From assembly GCA_019930625.1 (NCBI GenBank), contig CP082844.1, positions 3,348,001-3,412,000 of the forward strand: a stretch of 64,000 nt of DNA, in the 5' to 3' direction. How positions within the stretch are numbered: the first letter of the stretch is position 1; the number at the start of each line of letters is the position of its first letter. A program made the position numbers and the translations under genes. Shown here in pieces: positions 23,123-30,438 of the stretch. Under the pieces are notes generated by a model. That model did no database searches and was not told the DNA's origin. It was given only the letters and a program-made list of their open reading frames with translations. Source of the DNA: Nocardia asteroides. Its GTDB lineage: Bacteria > Actinomycetota > Actinomycetes > Mycobacteriales > Mycobacteriaceae.

Positions 23123-23884
23123 TCACCCCTCCGCTGTGTGCTTGGTCACGAAGTCGTAGGCCGCCATCGGACCGAGCAGGCTCAGCTCCACGCGGCCTTC
23201 CCAGTCCTCCCCGAGCCTGCGCAGCGTTTCCTCCAGGTCTTTCTGCCGGGCCAGCTCGACCAGCACCGCGATGTGGACGGCTTCCTCCTCGTGGCTGGGG
23301 TCCCGATGGTTGACGAGCGCGTCGAACTGCTCGAGCTCGGAAACGACCCGGTGGGTGTCCTCGGCTCGCTTGGCCTCGATGGCCTGATTGATCAGCTCGC
23401 CCAATGCGATCCGGGCATTGCGGGTCGCGTCCTCGGGTTTGTCGCGGATCTCGTCTCGCAGCCGCGCGGCCTCGTCGTTCTCCTCGAGCAGTTCCCGCAA
23501 GATCGTGTCCTCGACGTAACGGCCCCGGATCACGAACTGCGCACGACCCTCCAACTGCTCCAACGCGGCGCGGAACTCGTCCTCGTTCGCCCCGAGCAAT
23601 TCGTTCTCCACCGCTTCGGTGTCGGTCATGACCGCACCGAACCGCAGCGGCAGCACCGGAGCGACCGCGGCCGAGCCGTCCAGCAGTTCGGCGTGCGCGG
23701 TCAAGTCATCGGGCGTACCCAGCGGCCGATCGGATTCGAGCGTGCTGATCAGTGCGGCGATCTCGCCGTGTCGCACCACCGCGACCTCGCCCGGAGGGTC
23801 GCCGACACCGGTGGCGTGCGGCTCGGGCTCCACGTCGGCGGGCACGATGCCGTAGACGTACACGGCGGCTTGATCGGTAGTCAT
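23123..23884 (-). CDS. gvpF: Gas vesicle protein GvpF (GvpL/F family)
   Basis: A 253-residue GvpL/F family protein: AVYVYGIVPADVEP at the N-terminus, the conserved VAPVLPLRFGAVM strand, a helical middle with GRAQFVIRGRYVEDTI, and the C-terminal VELSLLGPMAAYDFV ending. In cyanobacteria GvpF lies on the gas-facing side of the wall. Its ATG at 23884 shares one base with the gvpA stop codon (TGATG), so translation is probably coupled to that of the main wall protein. Confidence 0.92.
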   Translation of the reverse strand: MTTDQAAVYVYGIVPADVEPEPHATGVGDPPGEVAVVRHGEIAALISTLESDRPLGTPDDLTAHAELLDGSAAVAPVLPLRFGAVMTDTEAVENELLGANEDEFRAALEQLEGRAQFVIRGRYVEDTILRELLEENDEAARLRDEIRDKPEDATRNARIALGELINQAIEAKRAEDTHRVVSELEQFDALVNHRDPSHEEEAVHIAVLVELARQKDLEETLRRLGEDWEGRVELSLLGPMAAYDFVTKHTAEG

Positions 23885-24294
23885 CAACCCTCCCTGCGTT
23901 TGGGCCTGCTCGTCGTCTGGCGCTTGTCCTGCACGTCGCCGAGAAAGTCCATGACCTTCTCGCCCGCCGCCTCCAGCGCACCCTGTGTCTTGTGCTTCGC
24001 CGCGCCTTGGGTGACGTCGCCGACGATGTCGGTCAGTCCCTTCGGTTCGCTGGTGGAGATCTCCAGCCGGTTGACGGCTTCGGCGAAACGCAGATAGGTG
24101 TCTACGCTGGCCACCACGACGCGGGCGTCGATGGTCACCAGTTCGATGCCGACCAGCGACACGCGTGCGAACGCGTCGATGACCAGGCCTTTGTCGAGAA
24201 TCGTGTCGATAACGTCGGCCAGGCTGGAGGAGTTCGGGCGCGCCATCGTGCCCGCTCCGCCGCCGCCTCCGCCTCCCGCGGGTTCGATGGTCAT
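23884..24294 (-). CDS. gvpA: Gas vesicle structural protein GvpA
   Basis: The main wall protein, 136 residues. A glycine-rich leader ([14 protein letters not shown]) precedes the canonical core [20 protein letters not shown] then [20 protein letters not shown] and [16 protein letters not shown], the amphipathic beta-rich sheet unit that forms vesicle ribs. A C-terminal extension of about 60 residues (to the end KRREG) is longer than in classical 70-residue GvpA and gives it a GvpJ-like tail. Only one copy is present. ATG at 24294 overlaps the preceding gene as ATGA. A start nearer MARPNSSS is possible, since that is where classical GvpA begins. Confidence 0.9.
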   Translation of the reverse strand: MTIEPAGGGGGGGAGTMARPNSSSLADVIDTILDKGLVIDAFARVSLVGIELVTIDARVVVASVDTYLRFAEAVNRLEISTSEPKGLTDIVGDVTQGAAKHKTQGALEAAGEKVMDFLGDVQDKRQTTSRPKRREG

Positions 24295-25454
24295 GCGTCT
24301 GCTCCTCGCCTCTCGCGCGACCGGCGGGTCACTGTGGTGCGGCGGCGGCGGGCAGCCGGTCGACGGCGGGGCGGCTCTTGTTCGTCCTCCTCGTCTTCCT
24401 CCGGCTCGTCCGCGTCCTGCTCGTCGGCCTCGTCTTCTTCGTCTTCGTCCAGCTCTTCCTCGTCGGACGTTTCGTCGTCCGCGTGATCGGCTTGCTCGTT
24501 CTCCTCTTCCTCGCGTCGTGCGGTCTCGTCGTCCTTGACGACCTTGCTGTCGCGGATCTCGCCGTGCCAGCCGACGATGTCGTCGGGGTGCAATACGGCC
24601 TCGGTCATGACGTGCCGCTGGAAGTGCTTGAGTTCCAGACGGCACCGGCGACCAGCCGCGCGCCACATGTTGGCGGTCTTCTCGAAAAGCCCCTTGGGGT
24701 GGTACTCCAGCACCACGAGGATGCGGGTGAGGCCCGGCGTGATCTCGTGGAAGGTGACCGCGCCGTCGATGTGGCCCTTGTGGCCCTTGGAGCGCCAGAC
24801 GATCCGCTCGAACGGCACCTGTTCGAGAATCGTGGACTCCCAGGTCCGCCTGGACCAGAACACTTTGCCGGTCCAGCTGAGTTTCTCGTCGGACACCTGC
24901 TCGACCTGCTCGAGCTTCTTGGTGAACTTCGGGAAGTCGGCGAACTGGGTCCATTGGTCGTAGGCCAGGTCGACCGGAACGCCGACGTCGATGTACTCGA
25001 CGATATTGGTCAGCTTGATCTTCTTGCTGCCACCCTTGCCCTTGCCGCCGGTCAGCGATTCCTTCGCCGATTCGAATCCTTCGCGCAGGGTGTGGCCGAG
25101 CTTGCTCTTGCCCATGCTCATGGCCGCCTGCAGCGGCGAGGCGCCTCCGGCCAGCTTCTCCACGCCGGTCACCGCCGACAGCAGATTTCCTCCACCGCCT
25201 TCGGCGTACTCGGTCAACCGGCCCGCGGTCTTCGACACCTGATTCGTGAGGCCGGACACCGCGCGTTCGGCCAGCGTTCCGGCGAGGGTCTGCATCGATT
25301 GCTGAAGCACACCGGTCGGGGTGGCCGGAGGAGCCTTCTCTTTGGCGGTCGAGCCGGCCCGGCCCGCGGCTTTGGTGGCCCGGCCGACCGTGTCGGTGGC
25401 CGCCTTACCGACTCCGGCCGTAGCGTCGCGCAGAGTTTTCGTCATCGCGCTCAC
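24291..25454 (-). CDS. SRPBCC-fold protein of the gas vesicle operon
   Basis: A 387-residue protein. The first 140 residues are helical and Ala/Gly/Lys-rich. A START/SRPBCC (polyketide-cyclase-like) domain follows at about 145-290 ([56 protein letters not shown]). The last 90 residues are a strongly acidic run (E/D-rich, about 320-360) then a strongly basic one ([20 protein letters not shown]). Actinobacterial gvp clusters commonly include a gene of this sort (called gvpZ or gvpY in Streptomyces). It may bind lipid or help assembly. Start ATG overlaps the upstream gene (ATGA). Confidence 0.8.
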   Translation of the reverse strand: MSAMTKTLRDATAGVGKAATDTVGRATKAAGRAGSTAKEKAPPATPTGVLQQSMQTLAGTLAERAVSGLTNQVSKTAGRLTEYAEGGGGNLLSAVTGVEKLAGGASPLQAAMSMGKSKLGHTLREGFESAKESLTGGKGKGGSKKIKLTNIVEYIDVGVPVDLAYDQWTQFADFPKFTKKLEQVEQVSDEKLSWTGKVFWSRRTWESTILEQVPFERIVWRSKGHKGHIDGAVTFHEITPGLTRILVVLEYHPKGLFEKTANMWRAAGRRCRLELKHFQRHVMTEAVLHPDDIVGWHGEIRDSKVVKDDETARREEEENEQADHADDETSDEEELDEDEEDEADEQDADEPEEDEEDEQEPPRRRPAARRRRTTVTRRSRERRGADA

Positions 25455-26164
25455 CTCCTCGTGCGTCGGACGGGCGCTTCACCGGCATCGGCGCGACTGC
25501 GGCGTCCACGGACGCCGGACGGCTTTCGTTCCGCGGAGCCACGGTCCTCGCTGCGGGAGCTCGCCGCGCGTCTGGCGGCGGTGCTCGACCGGCGCGTGCG
25601 CGGTCGTGCGGCGGGTCGCTCGGTGTCGTCCTCGTCATCGGGCCGCTCGGTGTCGTCCTCGGCCTCGGGCTGGTCGGTGTCTTCCTCGTCTTCCTCGTAC
25701 TCGTCCTCTAGGTCGTCGTCGGCGGACGCCGCTTGCTCGTCGTCCTGGTCGGACCCTGCTTGCTCGGCTTCCTCGGCGGACCCTGCTTGCTCGTCGTCCT
25801 CGGCCGGTTCGTCGTATGCGTCCTCGTCGGAATCCGTCTTCCGAGAGCGGCGGCGGTCCGCGTCCTCCAGAAGCGTCGAACCCTCCTGTAAACGGGAGTT
25901 CAGCGCATCGATGCGGTTACTCGCCGCGGCGACCGCGGCCGACCGCGCGGCGCCCAGCAACTCGCCGCGGACGGTGTCGGTGATCTTGGTCAACTCCGGC
26001 GATTTGAGCAGCGACGTCCCGCGCTCGAGCAGGTCCCCGGGCGTCCCCGCGGATCGCTTGGCCATCGCGGCGCCCGCCAGCGACAACGCGAAGCGCATCT
26101 TGCGCGTGCGGCCCAGCACGTACCCGATGCCCACCCCTAACGCAATTCTCGATCCACCTTTCAT
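25451..26164 (-). CDS. Acidic/basic polyampholyte protein at the head of the gas vesicle operon
   Basis: A 237-residue protein, first gene of the operon. Residues 1-90 look folded and include a short N-terminal hydrophobic stretch (SRIALGVGIGYVLGRTRKMR) followed by helices. Residues about 105-185 are almost all Asp/Glu with Ala/Ser (repeated EEDEEDT and ERPDDEDD type words). The last 50 are Arg/Ser-rich. The blocky charge resembles the tail of the next protein. The ATG at 26164 is preceded by AAGGAG 7 bases away. Similar genes are found in other actinobacterial gvp clusters, but its role is unknown. Confidence 0.7.
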   Translation of the reverse strand: MKGGSRIALGVGIGYVLGRTRKMRFALSLAGAAMAKRSAGTPGDLLERGTSLLKSPELTKITDTVRGELLGAARSAAVAAASNRIDALNSRLQEGSTLLEDADRRRSRKTDSDEDAYDEPAEDDEQAGSAEEAEQAGSDQDDEQAASADDDLEDEYEEDEEDTDQPEAEDDTERPDDEDDTERPAARPRTRRSSTAARRAASSRSEDRGSAERKPSGVRGRRSRADAGEAPVRRTRR

Positions 26165-26475
26165 TGCTCACTCCTTGCTCGCCTCGACGGCCACCGCTCC
26201 GGTGGAGCCGGGCATGACGTTCCCGAAAGTGGGGTAGACCACATTGCGGTGGCCAAACCTCAGCGTATGCCTGGTTACCCATCGGGTCGATGGGTTCTGC
26301 CTGCGAAGAGTGCGGGATGCGGGGACTGTCGAAGTGCTGCCAGCGATCACCTGGCCGAGAGCGGCCGCCACTCCCGGAAAAATATTTCGGGAAACTTCGC
26401 GAACTATGTCGAACAGCCGCGGGCGACTCCGACCGGTAGGTGACAGCAGGTCACACCACAGCACAGGAGCACATC
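26165..26475. promoter_or_regulatory. Divergent upstream region of the gas vesicle operon and a VOC-family gene
   Basis: A 311-base gap between divergent genes; the gas vesicle operon promoter must lie here. On the minus strand GGTTT (26255-26259) and GTCTAC (26234-26239) are 15 bases apart, a weak match to stress sigma (SigF/SigB-type GTTT-N15-GGGTA) promoters, about 70 bases before the first gene. An ACAGGAGC ribosome binding site precedes the rightward gene at 26476. No other gene is visible. Confidence 0.35.
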
Positions 26476-26931
26476 ATGTCCGTCAACACCTTCTTCTGGT
26501 TCGACAACGCCGCCGAGGAAGCCGCGGCCTTCTACGCCTCGGTGCTTCCGAACTCGCGGGTGGTCGAGGTCTCCCGCAACTCCGATGGTTCGGCGTTCAT
26601 CGTCTCGCTGGATCTCGACGGTCACGCGGTCACGCTGATGAACGGCGGGCCGGACCACCCGCTCACCGATGCCGCGTCGCTGCAAGTGGTGGTGGACACC
26701 CAGGACGAGGTCGATCGCCTGTGGGAGGCGCTCACCGCGCGCGGCGGCGAGCCGGGACCGTGCGGCTGGCTCACCGACCGCTACGGCCTGTCCTGGCAAG
26801 TGGTGCCCGCAGCGCTGCCGCAGCTGATGAGCGGTGACGATCCCGCCAAGACCATCGCCGTCGGCACCGCCCTGCGCTCGATGTCCAAACTCGACGTCAA
26901 GGTCCTCCGGGACGCCTACGACAACGCCTGA
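26476..26931 (+). CDS. VOC-superfamily protein (PhnB/glyoxalase-like)
   Basis: A 151-residue protein starting VNTFFWFDNAAEEAAAFYAS, the classic opening of the PhnB-like VOC family (often annotated as 3-demethylubiquinone methyltransferase-like). It continues VVEVSRN, LDGHAVTLMNGGPDHPL, TQDEVDRLWEALTARG and ends with PCGWLTDRYGLSWQVVP, the strand with the last metal ligand position. Usual role: metal-dependent lyase/isomerase, or a non-enzymatic binding protein. ATG at 26476 is preferred because AGGAG lies 9 bases upstream; an earlier in-frame ATG at 26440 is less likely. Confidence 0.8.
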   Translation: MSVNTFFWFDNAAEEAAAFYASVLPNSRVVEVSRNSDGSAFIVSLDLDGHAVTLMNGGPDHPLTDAASLQVVVDTQDEVDRLWEALTARGGEPGPCGWLTDRYGLSWQVVPAALPQLMSGDDPAKTIAVGTALRSMSKLDVKVLRDAYDNA

Positions 26932-26972
26932 TCGGGACTCCGCAGACGATGGGGACGCCCCACAATGTCGAA

Positions 26973-27006
26973 GACCCCGCCCGGACGCCATTGTCCGGGC
27001 GGGGTC
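26973..27006 (-). terminator. Strong bidirectional terminator between the VOC gene and narI
   Basis: A perfect 14-base-pair stem (GACCCCGCCCGGAC with its complement) and a 6-base loop lie between two convergent genes, 42 bases after the rightward gene and 14 bases after the stop of narI. It ends the nar operon. Confidence 0.8.
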
Positions 27007-27019
27007 TCCCGCGACGGCG

Positions 27020-27778
27020 TCAACGCCAGCGTTCGGGAGTGACGGGCGCCTCCCACGCCCGGGCGTAACGGCGCTTGTCAGGAGCGTCGTATTCCTTGCT
27101 GCGGTAGACCACATACGGCCGCACCAGGTAGCCGACCGGCGCGCTGAACATGTGCACCAGCCGGGTGTAAGGCCACAATCCGATCAGCGCGAGCACGACC
27201 AGCCCGTGCAGCTGGAAGGTCCACGGGGTGTCCACCATGAGTTCGGGCTGCGGGCCGAGGGTGAACAGGCTGCGGAACCACGGCGACACCGTCTCGCGGT
27301 AGTTGTAGGTCCCCCACAGCAGGTTGCTGCCCCAGGTGTTGAGCAGACCGGTGATCAGCGCGGCGGCCAGCAGCGCGTACATCAGCTTGTCGTTGCCGGT
27401 CGTCGCCTTGCGGACGGCCGGAACCGTGAAACGCCGGTAGAGCAGGATGGCCACCCCGGCCAGCACGGCGAGCCCGGCCACCGACCCCGCCGAGACGGCG
27501 ATCAGGTGGTAGGCGTGCTCGGAGATCCCCACCGCGGCGGTCCACGATTCCGGGATCAGCACGCCGAGTACGTGACCGCCGAACACCCCGAGCATGCCGA
27601 AGTGGAACAGCGGGCTGCCCAGGCGCAGCAGGCGGCTCTCGTAGACCTGCGAGGAGCGGGTGGTCCAGCCGAACTGATCGTTGCGGTAGCGCCACAGGTG
27701 ACCGAGCACGAACGAGGTGAACGCGACGTACGGCAGGATCAGCCACAGCGCGGTCGGCAGGTTCGGCGTTGCGTTCAT
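27020..27778 (-). CDS. narI: Respiratory nitrate reductase gamma subunit NarI
   Basis: A 252-residue membrane subunit that takes electrons from quinol and passes them through two haems b to NarH. Five membrane helices are visible, starting ALWLILPYVAFTSFVLGHLW. Conserved haem-ligand regions are LFHFGMLGVFGGHVLGVLIP (histidines 59 and 68 by position) and the C-terminal WTFQLHGLVVLALIGLWPYT with VHMFSAP after it. ATG at 27778 overlaps narJ (ATGA). It is the last gene of narGHJI, ahead of a strong terminator. Confidence 0.95.
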   Translation of the reverse strand: MNATPNLPTALWLILPYVAFTSFVLGHLWRYRNDQFGWTTRSSQVYESRLLRLGSPLFHFGMLGVFGGHVLGVLIPESWTAAVGISEHAYHLIAVSAGSVAGLAVLAGVAILLYRRFTVPAVRKATTGNDKLMYALLAAALITGLLNTWGSNLLWGTYNYRETVSPWFRSLFTLGPQPELMVDTPWTFQLHGLVVLALIGLWPYTRLVHMFSAPVGYLVRPYVVYRSKEYDAPDKRRYARAWEAPVTPERWR

Positions 27779-28455
27779 CGTCGGCCTTCCGATCCGTCGA
27801 ACAGGGAGGGGTCCATCGCGAAGGGTTCCAGCCCGACTTCCTCCTCGGGCGGACCCTGCGCGGCGAGTTCGGCGATGCGCCTCCGGTCCGCGGTGGTCGG
27901 CGGCGGCAATGTCGCCCCGATCGCCGCGAGCACTCCGGCATAGGGAGACCCGTTGTCCGACAGGGACAGTCGCAGCAGCTCCAGCACCGGAACATGCTCG
28001 CCGAGCAACCGTTCGCCGCCGATCGGATCGACGGTGGCGGCGAACTCCAGCAGCACTGGCAGGTGGTCGGGCAGTTCCTCGTCGCCGAGTTCGACACCGG
28101 CGTGCCGGTAGGCGTGCTTGAAGCGCAGCAACGCCATTCCGCGCTTGCGGGTGTCGCCGTAGGCGTAGAAGGTCAGGTGCAGGCTGGCGCGGCGGCGCAT
28201 GTCGAAGGTCGCGACATAGTCCGCCGCGAGTTCCAGCGGCGGTGTCGTGCGCAGGTACTCGAGGCATTCGCTCAGGCGGGCGCGCACCTCGTCCGGCAAT
28301 ACGGTCGCGGCGTCGGTGAGTTGACCGATCATGGCCAGCGTCTGCTCACTCGGGTAGTCCAGCAGCAGCGCGGCGATCCGCCACACCAATTGACGGTCGC
28401 GCTGGGCCAGTTCGACCACCGGTTCCGGGCGGCGGCGCAGTTTCAGCAGGCTCAT
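27775..28455 (-). CDS. narJ: Nitrate reductase assembly chaperone NarJ
   Basis: A 226-residue TorD/NarJ-type chaperone needed to insert the molybdenum cofactor into NarG and to attach NarGH to the membrane. Family wording: IAALLLDYPSEQTLAMIGQL, then LELAADYVATFDMRRRASLH, LTFYAYGDTRKRGMALLRFK, and DHLPVLLEFAA. The C-terminal segment is charged. It overlaps narH at its start and narI at its end, four bases each, so the three are probably translated in concert. Confidence 0.94.
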   Translation of the reverse strand: MSLLKLRRRPEPVVELAQRDRQLVWRIAALLLDYPSEQTLAMIGQLTDAATVLPDEVRARLSECLEYLRTTPPLELAADYVATFDMRRRASLHLTFYAYGDTRKRGMALLRFKHAYRHAGVELGDEELPDHLPVLLEFAATVDPIGGERLLGEHVPVLELLRLSLSDNGSPYAGVLAAIGATLPPPTTADRRRIAELAAQGPPEEEVGLEPFAMDPSLFDGSEGRR

Positions 28456-30170
28456 CGACCTGCTCCGGTCGGAGTGGAGTCAGGCTCACCGGCGACGGTG
28501 CCGCTCGAGCCGTTGGTGTGCCCGTTGCCGACGCCGTTCGCGTGCCCGTTGCCCGCGCCGTCGGCATGCCCGTTGCCGTTGGTCGGCAGCAAACCGTCGG
28601 TGCTCTTGCCGTCCCAGTTCAACAGGTTGATCCGGGACGACTTCTCCTGCGGCGCGGCATCATTGGAGTCGGTGAGGTGGAACTTCTCCACCATCTGGTC
28701 GAACGCCGTCATACCCGGCCCGCCGTCGGTGTCCAGGCTGCATCCGGTGGCGAGCGAATCCAGTTCGTGCGCGCGGGCTCCCGCGCCGGTCGGGATGACG
28801 TAGCGGTGCTCGTACTTGGCGATGGCCAGCAGCCGGTACATCGCCTCGATCTCCTCCGGCTCCAGCCGCACCGACGGCGCGATCGAGGGGTCCGGCTCCT
28901 CGCCGAGATTCACCGACCGCATGAACGAGCGCATCGCCGCCAAGCGTTGCAGGGCGGCGCGCACCGGCCCCACCTCGCCCGCGGTGAACAGCTCCGCGAG
29001 GTACTCCACCGGAATGCGCAGCGCGTCGATGGCGCCGAACAGGTTCGACGCGTTCTCGCCGTCGTGGCCGGTCTCGGTGAGCACGTCCACCACCGGCGAC
29101 AGCGGCGGCACGTACCAGACCATGGGCATGGTGCGGTATTCCGGATGCAGCGGCAGCGCGATCTGGTAGTCCACGATCAGCTTGTAGACCGGCGAATCCT
29201 GGGCCGCCTGGATCCACTCCGGCGAGATCCCGGCCCGCTCCGCTTCGGCGACCACTCGCGGGTCATGGGGATTGAGGAACACCCCCAGTTGAGACGGGTA
29301 GAGATCCTTGTCGTCGGTGACCGACGCGGCCTCCAGCACGGCGTCGGCGTCGTAGAGCATGACGCCGATGTAGCGCAGCCGCCCGACGCAGGTCTCCGAG
29401 CACACCGTCGGCATGCCCACCTCCACGCGCGGGTAGCAGAAGGTGCACTTCTCCGCCTTGCCCGTCTTGTGGTTGAAGTAGATCTTCTTGTACGGGCAAC
29501 CCGACACGCACTGCCGCCAGCCGCGGCACTTGTCCTGGTCCACCAGCACGATGCCGTCCTCGGCGCGCTTGTAGATCGCGCCGGAAGGACACGAAGCCGC
29601 GCACGAGGGATTCAGGCAGTGCTCGCAGATCCGCGGCAGGTAGAACATGAAGGTCTCTTCGAACTCCAGTTTCACCTGATCGGACAGCTTCGCCAGCAGC
29701 GGGTCCTTGCCGACCTGCTCGGGGCCGGAGCCGAGATCGTCATCCCAGTTCGCGCCCCAGGTGACCTGCGTATCCTCGCCGGTGATCAGCGATTTCGGTC
29801 GCGCGACCGGCGTGGTGTCGGTGGGCGGTGAGGACAGCAGGTTGTCGTAGTCGTAGCTCCACGGCTCGTAGTAGTCCTCGACCGTGGGCAGATCCGGGTT
29901 GGCGAAGATGTTCAGCAGCCGCTCGAGCCGGGACCCGGACTTCAGGGTGAGCTTGCCGCGCTTGTTCAGCGTCCAGCCGCCCTTCCACTTCTCCTGATCC
30001 TGGTACTGGCGCGGATAGCCCTGTCCAGGGCGGGTTTCCACGTTGTTGAACCAGACGTACTCGGTGCCGCCGCGGTTGGTCCAGGCCTGCTTGCAGGTGA
30101 CCGAGCAGGTGTGGCAGCCGATGCACTTGTCCAGGTTCATCACCATGGCCAGCTGTGCCATGACGCGCAT
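28452..30170 (-). CDS. narH: Respiratory nitrate reductase beta subunit NarH
   Basis: A 572-residue electron-transfer subunit with three [4Fe-4S] clusters and one [3Fe-4S] cluster. Cysteine groups in order: CIGCHTCSVTC (about 18-28), CEHCLNPSCAASC, CRGWRQCVSGCPYKK (tryptophan in place of a cysteine, as in NarH) and CTFCYPR with VCSETCVGR. It is slightly longer than the usual about 510-560 residues because of a C-terminal Asn/Gly/His repeat (NGNGHADGAG, then NGHANGVGNGHTNG). The ATG at 30170 follows the upstream stop as TGACATG. It accepts electrons from NarI and passes them to NarG. Confidence 0.96.
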   Translation of the reverse strand: MRVMAQLAMVMNLDKCIGCHTCSVTCKQAWTNRGGTEYVWFNNVETRPGQGYPRQYQDQEKWKGGWTLNKRGKLTLKSGSRLERLLNIFANPDLPTVEDYYEPWSYDYDNLLSSPPTDTTPVARPKSLITGEDTQVTWGANWDDDLGSGPEQVGKDPLLAKLSDQVKLEFEETFMFYLPRICEHCLNPSCAASCPSGAIYKRAEDGIVLVDQDKCRGWRQCVSGCPYKKIYFNHKTGKAEKCTFCYPRVEVGMPTVCSETCVGRLRYIGVMLYDADAVLEAASVTDDKDLYPSQLGVFLNPHDPRVVAEAERAGISPEWIQAAQDSPVYKLIVDYQIALPLHPEYRTMPMVWYVPPLSPVVDVLTETGHDGENASNLFGAIDALRIPVEYLAELFTAGEVGPVRAALQRLAAMRSFMRSVNLGEEPDPSIAPSVRLEPEEIEAMYRLLAIAKYEHRYVIPTGAGARAHELDSLATGCSLDTDGGPGMTAFDQMVEKFHLTDSNDAAPQEKSSRINLLNWDGKSTDGLLPTNGNGHADGAGNGHANGVGNGHTNGSSGTVAGEPDSTPTGAGR

Positions 30171-30171
30171 G

Positions 30172-30411
30172 TCAGTACCGCTTTCTCGCGTCGGGAAGTG
30201 CCTCGTGCGTCCTTGTGCCGCGCTCGTGCATGTCAGTACTCCACTTCCTGCGAGCGCTCATGGACGCAGCGTGGTGACCTCGTCGGGCCATGTCAGTACT
30301 CCACTTCCTGCGAGCGCTCATGGACGCAGCGTGGTGACCTCGTCGGGCCATGTCAGTACTCCACTTCCTGCGAGCGCTCATGGACGCAGCGTGGTGACCT
30401 CGTCGGGCCAT
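30172..30411 (-). CDS. Possible 79-codon leader reading frame made of tandem repeats, between narG and narH
   Basis: The narG stop reads TGACATG, and the ATG at 30411 opens a frame of 79 codons. It consists of three copies of a 20-residue unit (MARRGHHAASMSARRKWSTD) and a 19-residue end, MHERGTRTHEALPDARKRY. It stops with TGACATG again, whose ATG is the narH start. So both ends have the same stop-C-ATG junction and the insert is 240 bases long, a multiple of three. The peptide has no known family, is strongly basic, and was probably made by duplication of the narG end in a shifted frame. It may serve only to keep ribosomes coupled between narG and narH; whether it is translated is not shown. 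Confidence 0.45.
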   Translation of the reverse strand: MARRGHHAASMSARRKWSTDMARRGHHAASMSARRKWSTDMARRGHHAASMSARRKWSTDMHERGTRTHEALPDARKRY

Positions 30412-30438
30412 GTCAGTACTCCACTTCCTGCGAGCGCT
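30229..30438. repeat. 60-base tandem repeat, three full copies plus a 30-base partial copy
   Basis: Copies at 30229-30288, 30289-30348 and 30349-30408 are identical. A fourth, partial copy (30409-30438) is the coding 3' end of narG itself. The stretch 30169-30228 has the same 60-base length and the same CATGTCAGTAC start but is otherwise diverged. The unit is thus derived from the narG end, where the last codons, stop and following bases have been copied. Identical copies suggest recent or ongoing expansion, and copy number is likely to vary between strains. Confidence 0.97.

Noticed and set aside
24378..26237. Plus-strand frame of about 620 codons rich in Ser and Leu opposite the gas vesicle genes
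   Set aside because: It only mirrors the Asp/Glu-rich blocks of the minus-strand proteins and has no start site or motif.
30229..30438. 60-base repeat as a CRISPR array
   Set aside because: Copies are contiguous with no unique spacers, there are no cas genes, and the unit derives from the narG coding end.
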